64,000 nucleotides of DNA from Limnothrix sp. CACIAM 69d (lineage in GTDB: Bacteria > Cyanobacteriota > Cyanobacteriia > CACIAM-69d), in contig MKGP02000083.1 in assembly GCA_001913845.2 (NCBI GenBank), forward strand, positions 52,888 to 116,887, given 5' to 3'. The translations under genes and the position numbers were made by a program. The notes under the pieces were generated by a model. The model was given only the letters and a program-made list of their open reading frames with translations. It was not told the origin of the DNA and did not search any database. Shown piece after piece: positions 35,894-44,599 of the stretch. How positions within the stretch are numbered: the stretch's first letter is position 1; each line of letters opens with the position of its first letter.

Positions 35894-36991
35894 ATGAAAC
35901 GTCGCCATTTAATGCAGTCGATCGGGCTGGGTTCCGTGACGGCCACCGCTGCGGCCTGTGCCTCCAAACCCAGCGGCGGCCCGCCCGTTGCTGCCGACCT
36001 ACCCAGAATCGAATGGCGGGCGATCGCCAGTTGGCCCAAAGCCCTCGACACTATTTTTGGGGGCTTAGTCAGCATCTGCGATCGGGTTAAAGAACTCAGC
36101 GAGGGGCGATTCATCATCACGCCCCACACCGCTGGCGAAATCGTTGGCGCACTGGAAGTGATGGATGCAGTGCAATTAGGCGCTGCCGAATGTGGCCACA
36201 GTTCCAGCTATTACTATTTGGGCAAACATCGAGGACTCGCCTTTGGCACTTCGGTGCCCTTTGGCCTCACGGCCCAACAACAAAATGCTTGGCTTTATGC
36301 TGGAGGCGGCTTAACAGCACTGCAAGCCATTTATCGCAGCTTCAATATTATTAACTTTCCCGCTGGTAACACGGGAACCCAAATGGGGGGCTGGTTTAAA
36401 CGCGAAGTTCAAACCCTCAGCGATTTGCAGGGTTTAAAAATGCGAATTCCCGGCCTCGGGGGTGAGGTGATGTCGCGGCTGGGGGTGAATGTGCAGGTGC
36501 TGCCCGGTAGCGAAGTGTTCTTGGCCCTCGATCGGGGCACGATCGATGCGGCCGAGTGGGTTGGCCCCTATGACGACGCGAAATTGGGTCTGAACCGCGC
36601 CGCCCGTTTTTATTACTATCCCGGTTGGTGGGAACCCGGCAGCACACTCGATTTCTTTGTCAACTTAGAAGCCTGGAATCGGTTGCCGAAGGCCTATCAA
36701 CAGATCATTCAACTGGCAGCCCAAGAAGCTAACTATGCCATGTTATCAAAGTATGAAGCCCTCAACGCAGAGAGCCTGAAAACCCTCATTGCCAGTGGCA
36801 CACAACTACGACCCTATTCCACAGAGATTCTGAAAAAAGCCAAGATAGAAACAGAGGCGCTGTTTGCGGATTTGGCCCAGCGAGATGCCAATTTCAAGGG
36901 CATTTATGAACCCTGGAAAACCTTTCAACAATCGGTCATTCACTGGAACAACACCAATGAATGGGTTTTTTCGGAAGCGGTTAAACCTTGA
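35894..36991 (+). CDS. TRAP transporter substrate-binding protein, 2-oxoacid/lactate type
   Basis: Periplasmic receptor of a tripartite ATP-independent transporter. The start MKRRHLMQSIGLGSVTATAAACAS combines a twin-arginine-like motif with a lipobox, so it should be exported as a folded lipoprotein. IEWRAIASWPKALDT, HTAGEIVGALEVMDAVQLGAAECGHSSSYY, VPFGLTAQQQNAWLY, FPAGNTGTQMGGWF and LKMRIPGLGGEVM match the TakP / lactate-binding branch of DctP proteins, suggesting an alpha-keto or alpha-hydroxy acid ligand. First gene of a three-gene operon with the small and large permease genes. Confidence 0.93.
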   Translation: MKRRHLMQSIGLGSVTATAAACASKPSGGPPVAADLPRIEWRAIASWPKALDTIFGGLVSICDRVKELSEGRFIITPHTAGEIVGALEVMDAVQLGAAECGHSSSYYYLGKHRGLAFGTSVPFGLTAQQQNAWLYAGGGLTALQAIYRSFNIINFPAGNTGTQMGGWFKREVQTLSDLQGLKMRIPGLGGEVMSRLGVNVQVLPGSEVFLALDRGTIDAAEWVGPYDDAKLGLNRAARFYYYPGWWEPGSTLDFFVNLEAWNRLPKAYQQIIQLAAQEANYAMLSKYEALNAESLKTLIASGTQLRPYSTEILKKAKIETEALFADLAQRDANFKGIYEPWKTFQQSVIHWNNTNEWVFSEAVKP

Positions 36992-37048
36992 ACGATTCAA
37001 TCTTGCCTTTAAATCCTTCAAATCCTTTCAATTTCCCCGTTTAAACCT

Positions 37049-37681
37049 ATGCAAAATTGGCAACGGTGGCTTCAACAGCAACTCCCTCCCTGGTTGCGAC
37101 TGGCTCGACAGATTGATCGCTGGAATTTTCGCTTGGGCCAAGCCATGGGCTGGTTGGTGGTGGCCATGCTGGCGATCGGGTCTTGGAATGTAATCGGTCG
37201 CTATTTGGGCCGGGCGATCGGGCGAAATCTCACCTCCAACACCAGCATTGAGTTGCAGTGGTATCTCTTTAGTGGTGTGTTCCTGCTCGGTGCTGCCTAC
37301 ACCATGCAGCGAAATGGCCATGTGCGGGTAGATGTGTTCTATAGAAATTGGTCGCCCCGCACCCAGGCGATCGCTAACTTAGCCGGAACCGTTCTGTTTC
37401 TGATGCCCTTTTCGATTTTGATTTTGGTGGCTTCTTGGCAATGGACAGCTAATGCTTGGATTGTTCAGGAACTCTCGCCCGATCCCGGTGGCTTGCCGCG
37501 CTATCCCATCAAAGGATTGATTTTAATTAGTTTCGTAGTTTTGATCATTCAAGGAATTTCAGAAATTATTAAAAACTTGGCAATAATTGCCGGGCTGGGT
37601 ACAGATCCCTTACCGCAGTCGATCGCCCACTCGATCGCCCCCAGCCAAGCATCGGAAAACCCCTCGGAGGGCGATCGCTAA
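37049..37681 (+). CDS. TRAP transporter small permease subunit (DctQ-like)
   Basis: 210 residues with four predicted helices, the first two in MGWLVVAMLAIGSWNVIGRYLGRA and LQWYLFSGVFLLGAAYTMQRNGHVRVDVFY. The central ELQWYLF...AAYTMQRNGHVRVDV block is the DctQ signature. The small subunit joins the large permease in the inner membrane. Its stop overlaps the ATG of dctM by one base (TAATG), which implies translational coupling. The last 30 residues are Ser/Ala-rich and not conserved. Confidence 0.93.
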   Translation: MQNWQRWLQQQLPPWLRLARQIDRWNFRLGQAMGWLVVAMLAIGSWNVIGRYLGRAIGRNLTSNTSIELQWYLFSGVFLLGAAYTMQRNGHVRVDVFYRNWSPRTQAIANLAGTVLFLMPFSILILVASWQWTANAWIVQELSPDPGGLPRYPIKGLILISFVVLIIQGISEIIKNLAIIAGLGTDPLPQSIAHSIAPSQASENPSEGDR

Positions 37682-39024
37682 TGGCAACCATTGGATTTGA
37701 CTGGCTGGGGCCCCTCATGTTTTTGGGGGCGCTGCTCTTTTTGTCCCTCGGCTATCCCGTCGCCTTTTCCTTGGGTGGGGTTGCCATTGTTTTTGCCCTG
37801 ATTGGAATCAATGTCGATGCGTTTGAGCCAAGCTTTTTAGCTGCCTTGCCCAGCCGTATTTTCGACATTATGAAAAATTACACGTTGCTGGCCATTCCAT
37901 ATTTTATTTTCCTAGGATCCGTCCTGGAAAAGTCAGGAATTGCTGAGCAACTTTTAGAAACCGTCGGCATTTTGTTTGGCCGCTTGCGGGGTGGCTTGGC
38001 TCTGGCGGTGGTGGTGGTGGGGGCAATGCTGGCGGCCACAACGGGAGTCGTGGCGGCAACGGTTGTGGCCATGGGCCTCATTTCCCTGCCCATCATGCTC
38101 CGCTATGGCTACAATCGCGAGCTGGCCACGGGGGTGATTGCTGCCTCCGGAACCTTGGGACAAATCATTCCGCCCAGTGTGGTGCTGGTGGTGCTGGGCG
38201 ACCAATTGGGTGTTTCGGTGGGCAATTTGTTCCTCGGGGCAGTGATTCCCGGTTTGATGATGGCGGGGGCCTTTGCCTTGCATGTGTTGCTGGTGGCCTT
38301 TTTGAAGCCGGAGGCCGCGCCGGCCCTGCCGCCGGAGGTTTGCCAAATACCGCGCCGAGAATTACGGCAACGGGTGGTGCAGTCCATGCTGCCCCCCTTG
38401 GTGCTGATTTTGTTGGTGTTGGGGAGCATTTTCTTTGGCATTGCCACCCCCACGGAGGCGGGCGCGGTGGGTTCCTTGGGGGCGATCGCCCTGGCCCTGT
38501 TGAATCGCCAATTCAGTTGGGTTGCCCTGCGGGACTCCTGCGAGGCTACCCTGCGCATTTCCAGCATGGCCCTATTCATTTTGATTGGTTCAACGGCCTT
38601 CAGCCTGGTGTTTCGGGGTCTCCACGGCGATCGGTTCATGTTTGAAATTTTGTCGAACTTGCCGGGTGAGGGGGTTGGCTTCCTGGCGCTCAATATGTTG
38701 GTGGTTTTCTTGTTGGGGTTCTTTATTGACTTCTTTGAAATCGCCTTTATTGTGGTTCCGATTTTTGCCCCTGTTGCCAAAGCCCTTGGGTTCAATATGA
38801 TTTGGTATGGGGTGATTTTAGGGGCGAATTTGCAAACTTCCTTTCTCACGCCACCCTTTGGATTTGCCCTGTTTTATCTACGGGGTGTTGCTCCTGCCAT
38901 TGTCAAAACGGAGGAGCTATATCGGGGGGTAATTCCTTTTATTTGTCTGCAACTGCTGGTGTTACTGATGATTATTCTGTTCCCGGATTTGGTGATGTGG
39001 TTACCGTCCCTTAGTTTTGACTAG
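37681..39024 (+). CDS. TRAP transporter large permease subunit (DctM-like)
   Basis: 447 residues with about 12 hydrophobic helices. Signatures include LPSRIFDIMKNYTLLAIPYFIFLGSVLEKSGIA, GAMLAATTGVVAATVVAMG, GVIAASGTLGQIIPPSVVLVVLGDQLG, ATPTEAGAVGSLGAIALAL and GVILGANLQTSFLTPPFGFALFYLRG. It is the channel-forming subunit that drives uptake with a sodium or proton gradient. The stop TAG (39022-39024) is immediately joined to, and shares bases with, an IS5-like terminal sequence, so the native end may have been altered slightly. Confidence 0.95.
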   Translation: MATIGFDWLGPLMFLGALLFLSLGYPVAFSLGGVAIVFALIGINVDAFEPSFLAALPSRIFDIMKNYTLLAIPYFIFLGSVLEKSGIAEQLLETVGILFGRLRGGLALAVVVVGAMLAATTGVVAATVVAMGLISLPIMLRYGYNRELATGVIAASGTLGQIIPPSVVLVVLGDQLGVSVGNLFLGAVIPGLMMAGAFALHVLLVAFLKPEAAPALPPEVCQIPRRELRQRVVQSMLPPLVLILLVLGSIFFGIATPTEAGAVGSLGAIALALLNRQFSWVALRDSCEATLRISSMALFILIGSTAFSLVFRGLHGDRFMFEILSNLPGEGVGFLALNMLVVFLLGFFIDFFEIAFIVVPIFAPVAKALGFNMIWYGVILGANLQTSFLTPPFGFALFYLRGVAPAIVKTEELYRGVIPFICLQLLVLLMIILFPDLVMWLPSLSFD

Positions 39025-39040
39025 ACCTCTTTCGCAAATC
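39023..39040 (+). repeat. Solo IS5-like terminal sequence at the end of dctM
   Basis: AGACCTCTTTCGCAAATC, close to the end preceding the transposase at the window edge (AGACCTCTTGCACGAAT, 63874-63890) and to the reverse-complemented copy at 30933-30950. The first two bases belong to the dctM stop codon. No transposase is present here. Confidence 0.5.
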
Positions 39041-39093
39041 AGTAAAAAAGCCTTCATCCTCTTCTCAAAATGGGACGATCGACAATCATCCTG

Positions 39094-39174
39094 TAGGTTG
39101 GGTTGAGGCACGAAACCCAACAACAAGATTCATGGCGATCGAGTCGGGCTTTCCAAAGTTCAGCTCAGCCGACG
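39094..39174. repeat. Dispersed inverted repeat with TAGGTTGGGTTGAG end, right copy
   Basis: Left end TAGGTTGGGTTGAG followed by GCACGAAACCCAACAACA is nearly identical to the copy at 35675. The right half has decayed (TCGGGCTTTCCAAAGTTCAGCTCAGCC). Same orientation as the left copy, so the two form imperfect direct repeats around the TRAP operon. Confidence 0.7.
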
Positions 39175-39194
39175 GGAAAACCAGACCAAGAAAG

Positions 39195-40208
39195 TTAGGA
39201 ATTCAGAGCCGGGCGATCGCGCTGTTGATCCTGCCGAGAATACACTTGACCATCATCCCAAAGGCCAACCAAAGCCGTGATTAAAGCCTTGGCAAAACCC
39301 ATGCAATAGCAGCCAAAACGTACCAATACTTTTAGGGGTGAACCGCTCTTGTAGCAGGGAGGATGGCCCAAAACATGGCAGTCAAACAGTTTGGCAAAAA
39401 AGCGAATCTGTTGCCCAAGGTTGAGGTGTTTGAATCCGAGCCAAAAATGGTTGTGATAGAAGGTGGTTTGATAGCCGATCGAGCGGGTGCTGATGTCATG
39501 GCAACCGCCGGTTTCTTCGCCTAAATGCACCAAATGGGCGGCGGGGTCATACCAAATTTTGAAGCCAGTTTTGCGCAGGCTAAGGCAAAAGTCAGATTCT
39601 TCACGGACAGCGCTGCCCCGATAGCGTTCATCAAATCGCAGGCCGTGCTGCACAAACAGGTTGCGCCGAAAGGACATGTTGCAGCCTCGGGCCGTGATCA
39701 CCGGTTGGGGCTGGGTGGCCCGCACCAGGTCAATGTGATACCAGGCGATCGCGGGGTCAGAGGCTTCCGGCACTTGGTAATCAAATTCGCCCACATGTTT
39801 GGTGCATTCTTGCTCTAATTTCATGCGATCGAACACACGCCCGGCCACCGCTCCAATCTTGGGATCGCCATAGTTGGCCACATGGGCCGCAATAAAACCC
39901 GGCTCCAGGCGCACATCATCATCAATAAAAATCAGAACTTCACCGCTCGATCGCCGGGCCGCAAAGTTTCGGGCCCCTGGCAAGCTGGCCCAGCGCAGGC
40001 GATGCCATTGAATTTTGCCCCCGTCGGCCCATTGGGCCAGTTTTGCTTCGGTTTCGGGCAGGTGCTGCGGGGTTTGGTCAACGACGATCACTTCAAAATC
40101 AGGATAGTTCTGGGCTAGAACATCCTCGATCGAGGTGCAAAGCACCTGCTCGCGCCCGTAGGTGGGCACAATGACTGAAACCTTTGGCAACTGGGAAACC
40201 TGACTCAT
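39195..40208 (-). CDS. Family 2 glycosyltransferase
   Basis: 337 residues with a GT-A fold start VSVIVPTYGREQVLCTSIEDVLAQNYPDFEVIVVD, the acid triad region LIFIDDDVRLEPGFIAAH, and an acceptor region RGCNMSFRRNLFVQHGLRFDERY with REESDFCLSLRKTG. Uses a nucleotide sugar; sugar and acceptor cannot be told. A weakly hydrophobic C-terminal segment (VRFGCYCMGFAKALITALVGL) may attach it to the membrane. Not clustered with other polysaccharide genes; stands alone between the repeat at 39094 and the rhomboid gene. Confidence 0.92.
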   Translation of the reverse strand: MSQVSQLPKVSVIVPTYGREQVLCTSIEDVLAQNYPDFEVIVVDQTPQHLPETEAKLAQWADGGKIQWHRLRWASLPGARNFAARRSSGEVLIFIDDDVRLEPGFIAAHVANYGDPKIGAVAGRVFDRMKLEQECTKHVGEFDYQVPEASDPAIAWYHIDLVRATQPQPVITARGCNMSFRRNLFVQHGLRFDERYRGSAVREESDFCLSLRKTGFKIWYDPAAHLVHLGEETGGCHDISTRSIGYQTTFYHNHFWLGFKHLNLGQQIRFFAKLFDCHVLGHPPCYKSGSPLKVLVRFGCYCMGFAKALITALVGLWDDGQVYSRQDQQRDRPALNS

Positions 40209-40306
40209 ATCCGCAACCGTGGGGGATGGCTAGGATGGCTGGAGCGATTCGATCGAACCGTAAATCTTAATCCAAGAGCATCCGAGCGTTGTCCGGTGAA
40301 GGGCCG

Positions 40307-40864
40307 CTAGGGGCGGGGGCGGTTAACATACCGCGCCGCGATCGCCCCGCCAATGAACCCAAAAAGATGCATTTGCCAGGACACGCCCGAGCGCAACGGT
40401 AGCACCCCAAAGATCAAACTGCCATAGAGGCTGAAAATAAAAATCGAAAGCAAAATGCCGCTGGCACTGCGTTCAAACCAACCCCGAAACAGCACATAGC
40501 TGAGATAGCCAAACACCAAACCACTTGCACCGATGTGGATGGAGTTGCTGGGGCCAATCAGCCAGGTTCCCAGACCGCTAATTAGGGCGATCGCGCCGGT
40601 CACTTTCCAAAAGGTTTCGCGTCCGCGCACCAACACCAACCAACCCAGCACCCCCAGGGGCACGGTGTTGGCCATCAAATGGGCCAAGTCCCCATGGAGC
40701 AAGGGGGCAAAGACAATTCCCCGCAGGCCGATCACATTGCGGGGAACAATGCCCAACACATCGAGATAGCCCCGAAAAACGAACTGATCAACAATTTCCA
40801 GCAGCCACAGGAGGCCAATCAGCGATGCCAAAAATCGCCCTTGGGATTTGAGTTCTTCGGTCAC
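40307..40864 (-). CDS. Rhomboid-family intramembrane serine protease
   Basis: 185 residues with about six helices. The catalytic Ser114 is in HIGASGLVFGY and His166 in SWQMHLFGFIGG. LLHGDLAHLMANTVPL is the conserved second-helix His-containing motif. Cleaves membrane proteins within the bilayer; substrates unknown. The start codon appears to be GTG at 40864. Same strand as the glycosyltransferase, 98 bp upstream of it. Confidence 0.92.
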   Translation of the reverse strand: MTEELKSQGRFLASLIGLLWLLEIVDQFVFRGYLDVLGIVPRNVIGLRGIVFAPLLHGDLAHLMANTVPLGVLGWLVLVRGRETFWKVTGAIALISGLGTWLIGPSNSIHIGASGLVFGYLSYVLFRGWFERSASGILLSIFIFSLYGSLIFGVLPLRSGVSWQMHLFGFIGGAIAARYVNRPRP

Positions 40865-41366
40865 ATGCTCAAGGAGTGATTACTGAAATTGACGACTGAA
40901 AAGGATTCCCAGGGGAATGCAATTAGAAGGGAAGACGATGCGCGTTTTCCACTATAGCCAGGATAGCGAACGAAATCGTTGGCGGGGGCGGCCCTGGACT
41001 GCGGGCTTGGGCGGATGATCGGGCGAGTGGGGCGGGGGTGTTGCATACGAGGCGATCGGGCGATCAGCCGTTTTGGAAATCTGTCCCGCAAAATCGCTAG
41101 TGAGATGGAAATGTTGGCTAGGCTGAAGACAGCCAGGCTTTTGATTCTCTGCATTCCAATGCCTTGGCCGTCCACTGCCGCTTTTCAATAACCGATCGCC
41201 CATGGGTTCCCGGACTGAGTTCAAAATTTTAGAACCTGGGTTCAGGGTCTGCGTTGAGTTGGCCAGTTCGGGCAAGTTTCCCCTGTGCTTACCCCCTGGC
41301 CAGCCGGCCTCCGTGACCAGGGAGGATGGCCAGCGATCGCTGAAGACTTATTCGGGCCCCGTCGCC
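40865..41366. other. Intergenic region between divergent rhomboid and L,D-transpeptidase genes
   Basis: About 500 bases. The transpeptidase frame is open from 41202, but 41202-41366 lacks a signal peptide and conserved residues and is treated as upstream DNA. No repeat of the families seen elsewhere in the window and no RNA gene was found. Confidence 0.4.
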
Positions 41367-42227
41367 ATGTTTCCTAATCGTTCTCCTCGTTTGGCTGCCC
41401 AGTTGCCCCCTGCCGGGCGATCGGGCCCTGCTGCTGCGCGTCGGTGGCGGGGACTTTGGGGCGGGGCGATCGCCCTGTGGTTGGGTTGGCCCGGCGTTGC
41501 GTTGGCTTATCTCCAGTCGATCGACCCGGTTCCCAGTCCCAGTCCCAGCCGCCCTGTGACACCCACGCCAACGCCAACGCGCCCGCCGACTCCCACTCCC
41601 ATCCTGACTCCCAGCCCAATTCCCACCCGTCCCCCGACTCCGACCCCAACGCCAACGCGCCCTCCAACGCCGACCCCAACGCCAACCCGCACACCTACGC
41701 CAACGCCAACCCGCACACCTACGCCAACGCCAACCCGCACACCTACGCCAACGCCAACCCGCACACCTACGCCAACGCCAACCCGCACACCTACGCGCCC
41801 GCCCGATCGCGCGGCTCCCTGCCTGAACGAGGGCGATCGCTACCGGGCCCGCATGTGTGAGTTGCGAGCTTCGGACGAGCGCTGGATTGAAATTCACCTC
41901 AGCAATCAGCGCTTGATCGCCTGGGAAGGAAATAAGCCCGTTTATGCGGTGATTGTGTCCACGGGCAAGCCGGGCACACCCACTTGGCCAGGAATTTTCC
42001 GAATTCAGCGCAAGCTCCCGATCGATCGAATGCGTGGTGAAGATTACGACGTGCCCAATGTGCCCCATGTGATGTATTACCACCGGGGCTATGCGATTCA
42101 CGGGGCTTACTGGCATCAGCGCTTTGGCACGCCGGTCAGCCACGGTTGCACCAACGTGGCCCCGGATCATGCCCGCTGGCTGTTCAACTGGGCCGATGTG
42201 GGCACCCCGATCGTGATCCGGCCCTAG
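41367..42227 (+). CDS. L,D-transpeptidase (YkuD fold) with Pro/Thr repeat spacer
   Basis: Periplasmic enzyme that cross-links or modifies peptidoglycan. From ATG 41367 there is a basic region and a signal or anchor helix ([16 protein letters not shown]), a spacer of about 90 residues of Pro-Thr repeats, then the YkuD domain: [49 protein letters not shown] and the active-site Cys in SHGCTN. The spacer should let the domain reach across the wall layer. An upstream frame to 41202 lacks conserved features. The stop codon TAG (42225-42227) is the first three bases of MITE copy C. Confidence 0.93.
   Translation: MFPNRSPRLAAQLPPAGRSGPAAARRWRGLWGGAIALWLGWPGVALAYLQSIDPVPSPSPSRPVTPTPTPTRPPTPTPILTPSPIPTRPPTPTPTPTRPPTPTPTPTRTPTPTPTRTPTPTPTRTPTPTPTRTPTPTPTRTPTRPPDRAAPCLNEGDRYRARMCELRASDERWIEIHLSNQRLIAWEGNKPVYAVIVSTGKPGTPTWPGIFRIQRKLPIDRMRGEDYDVPNVPHVMYYHRGYAIHGAYWHQRFGTPVSHGCTNVAPDHARWLFNWADVGTPIVIRP
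41540..41795 (+). repeat. Pro/Thr-coding tandem repeat with 24-bp units
   Basis: The best-ordered part, about 41685-41790, consists of 24-bp units of the form CGCACACCTACGCCAACGCC plus AACC, coding Arg-Thr-Pro-Thr-Pro-Thr-Pro-Thr, in four to five nearly perfect copies. The upstream half is less regular. As the unit is a multiple of three, gain or loss of copies would only change the spacer length. Confidence 0.85.
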
Positions 42228-42368
42228 GGATTGTCGTCAAATTCCCTAAAACCCTTACTCCACCTTGGATTGATCGCGAGAGACAAGGGGCTTAAGCCCC
42301 TTGCTACGACGATTGGGGTGGAAAATTCACCATTGCGGCTTCAGCCCAGCCCATAACGACGGGGCCCA
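42225..42368 (+). mobile_element. MITE-like element, copy C (about 144 bp)
   Basis: Left end TAGGGATTGTCGTCAAAT; right end, reverse complemented, TGGGCCCCGTCGTTATGGG, an imperfect inverted match. Centre CAAGGGGCTTAAGCCCCTTG at 42284-42303, followed by CTACGACGATTGGGGTGGAAAAT, parallel to copy B. It overlaps the stop codon of the L,D-transpeptidase gene and ends about 150 bp before ubiD. Confidence 0.8.
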
Positions 42369-42516
42369 GGTCAATCAGTACCGATTCGCATCGTGCCTTC
42401 ACGGGCGATCGCCCCGGCGCGGCAGGTCAGCGCGGCAGGACAGTGCCGAATTTCGGGATAATGGGGATCGTTACGGTTCGTTACATTACCCCTTCGACAA
42501 TTCACGCGATCGCCCC

Positions 42517-44028
42517 ATGCCCCGAGATCTACGCGGCTTCTTGAAGCTTTTGGATGAGCGCGGTCAACTGCGCCGGATTACGGTTCCCGTTGATCCCAAC
42601 CTGGAAATCGCCGAAATTGCCAATCGGATGCTGGCGGCGGGCGGGCCGGCCCTGCTGTTTGAAAACGTCAAGGGCAGCAGCAGCCCCGTGGCCGTGAACC
42701 TGCTGGGCACGGTGGAGCGCACCTGCTGGGCCATGAACATGGAGTCGCCTGAGGAGCTGGAAACCTTGGGCCGCAAGCTGTCTATGTTGCAGCAGCCGAA
42801 ACCGCCCAAAAAAATTTCCCAGGCGATCGAGTTTGGCAAAGTGCTGTTTGATGTGTTGCGAGCCAAGCCCGATATCGACCTGTTCCCCGCTTGCCATCAA
42901 GTGGTGAAACGGGGTGAGGAGGTGAATCTCAACGAAATTCCGATGATTCGCCCCTATCCCGACGATGCGGGCTATGTGGTGACGCTCGGGCTGGTGATTA
43001 CCAAGGATTGCGAAACCAAGATCCCGAATGTGGGGGTTTACCGGCTGCAACGGCAATCGAACAACACGATGACGGTGCAGTGGCTGTCGGTGCGGGGCGG
43101 GGCACGTCACCTGCGGAAGGCGGCGGAACGGGGCCAAAAACTGGAAGTAGCGATCGCCCTGGGTGCTGATCCGTTGTTGCTGATGGCGGCGGCCACGCCG
43201 ATCCCCGTGGACTTGTCCGAGTGGCTGTTTGCGGGTCTTTATGGTGGTTCCGGCGTGCATCTGACCAAGTGCAAAACCCTGGATTTGGAAGTGCCGGCCA
43301 ACTGCGAAATGATTTTGGAAGGGACGATCGACCCGAGCGAGACGGCGATCGACGGCCCCTTCGGCGACCACATGGGCTACTACGGCCCGGCGGCTCCTGG
43401 CCCCCTGTTGCGGGTTCATGCCGTCACCCACCGCAAAGATCCGATTTACCTGACCACCTTCAGCGGCCGGCCACCCAAGGAAGAGGCGATGATGGCGATC
43501 GCCCTCAACCGGATTTATACGCCGATTTTGCGGACGCAAGTGCCGGAAATTACGGACTTTTTCCTACCGATGGAAGGGCTGAGTTATAAGGCGGCGATCA
43601 TCTCGATCGACAAGGCCTATCCGGGTCAAGCCCGCCGGGCCGCCTTGGCTTTTTGGAGCGCCCTGCCCCAGTTCACCTACACCAAATTTGTGATCGTGGT
43701 GGACAAGTCGATTAATATTCGCGATCCGCGTCAGGTGATGTGGGCCGTTTGCTCGAAGGTTGACCCCGATCGGGATGTGTTTATCCTGCCGGAAAATCCC
43801 CTAGATTCCTTGGATTTTGCCACCGAAAAAGCCGGTCTTGGCAGTCGGATGGGCATCGATGCTACTGATAAGATTTACCCCGAAATCAATCGGGAATGGG
43901 GCAAGGTTTTGGAATCCGATCCGGAGGTGGCCGCCACGGTCGATCGGCGCTGGGCGGAATACGGCTTGGCGGATATTAATCTGATGGAAGTGGATGCTAA
44001 TTTGTTTGGCTACGACATTCGGAGGTAG
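42517..44028 (+). CDS. UbiD-family decarboxylase
   Basis: 503 residues, usual for the prenylated-FMN-dependent UbiD family that decarboxylates 4-hydroxy-3-polyprenylbenzoate or related aromatic acids; in cyanobacteria a role in plastoquinone synthesis is likely. Seen are MPRDLRGFLKLLDERGQLRRI, the pocket region NVGVYRLQRQSNNTMTVQW and LSVRGGARHLRKA, AVTHRKDPIYLTTFSGRPPKE and the C-terminal DATDKIYPEINREWGK. ATG 42517 is chosen because family similarity starts there; the frame opens at 42301 inside MITE copy C. A UbiX partner is not in the window. The VOC gene follows six bases later. Confidence 0.93.
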   Translation: MPRDLRGFLKLLDERGQLRRITVPVDPNLEIAEIANRMLAAGGPALLFENVKGSSSPVAVNLLGTVERTCWAMNMESPEELETLGRKLSMLQQPKPPKKISQAIEFGKVLFDVLRAKPDIDLFPACHQVVKRGEEVNLNEIPMIRPYPDDAGYVVTLGLVITKDCETKIPNVGVYRLQRQSNNTMTVQWLSVRGGARHLRKAAERGQKLEVAIALGADPLLLMAAATPIPVDLSEWLFAGLYGGSGVHLTKCKTLDLEVPANCEMILEGTIDPSETAIDGPFGDHMGYYGPAAPGPLLRVHAVTHRKDPIYLTTFSGRPPKEEAMMAIALNRIYTPILRTQVPEITDFFLPMEGLSYKAAIISIDKAYPGQARRAALAFWSALPQFTYTKFVIVVDKSINIRDPRQVMWAVCSKVDPDRDVFILPENPLDSLDFATEKAGLGSRMGIDATDKIYPEINREWGKVLESDPEVAATVDRRWAEYGLADINLMEVDANLFGYDIRR

Positions 44029-44034
44029 GCGATC

Positions 44035-44394
44035 GTGGCGGTAATCCGGGGGCTGCATGTGGCGTTGAATGTGACCGATCTCGATCGCGCCGCTGAATTT
44101 TATGGGGGCCTATTGGGGCTGGAACTCATCGATCGCCCCCTGAAGTTTCCCGGTCTTTGGTATGCGATCGGCGATTGGCAAATTCACCTGATTGTTGCGC
44201 CCCAGGTGGTGAACAGCATTCAGGACGATCGGTGGGGTCGCAATGCCCACCTGGCGATCGCGGTGGATGACCTGGAAACCCTGAAAACTCAGCTCACCGA
44301 AGCGGGTATTTCCTGGCAAGCCAGCGCCTCCGGCCGTGCCGCCATCTTCGCCCCCGATCCCGACGGCAATTTATTAGAGTTCCAGCAATCCTAA
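44035..44394 (+). CDS. VOC/glyoxalase-family metalloenzyme-like protein
   Basis: 119 residues, one vicinal-oxygen-chelate module pair: IRGLHVALNVTDLDRAAEFYGGLLGLELIDRP and AHLAIAVDDLETLKTQLTEAGI...IFAPDPDGNLLEFQQ. Metal ligands expected at His8 (LHVAL), His in NAHLAIAV and the last Glu in LLEFQ. Start is GTG 44035, with GGAGG inside the end of ubiD; the six-base gap suggests coupling to ubiD. Substrate unknown; dioxygenase, isomerase or glyoxalase-type reactions are all possible. Confidence 0.88.
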   Translation: MAVIRGLHVALNVTDLDRAAEFYGGLLGLELIDRPLKFPGLWYAIGDWQIHLIVAPQVVNSIQDDRWGRNAHLAIAVDDLETLKTQLTEAGISWQASASGRAAIFAPDPDGNLLEFQQS

Positions 44395-44599
44395 ACCCCT
44401 CTCGATCGATTGCCTATCACGCAACCCATCGTCTGGACTGAAACGTCATAGTACTCACATCTCTGACAATCAGCGCGGCTAAAATAGTGGGCAGCCTTCG
44501 CAATCATGATCATCAGTGGAGCAGGAGGATGGCAACTGATGCAATCTCAATCCAGAAAATCTACGATCGCCTAACTACAGCCTTTACCTAAAATTCTAG

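Noticed and set aside
41507..41788. Minus-strand frame of Val-Gly repeats
   Set aside because: Complement of the Pro-Thr repeat in the L,D-transpeptidase gene.
42529..43539. Long minus-strand frame of 336 codons
   Set aside because: Antisense to ubiD; rich in His, Arg and Gln as expected from the complement of the real gene.
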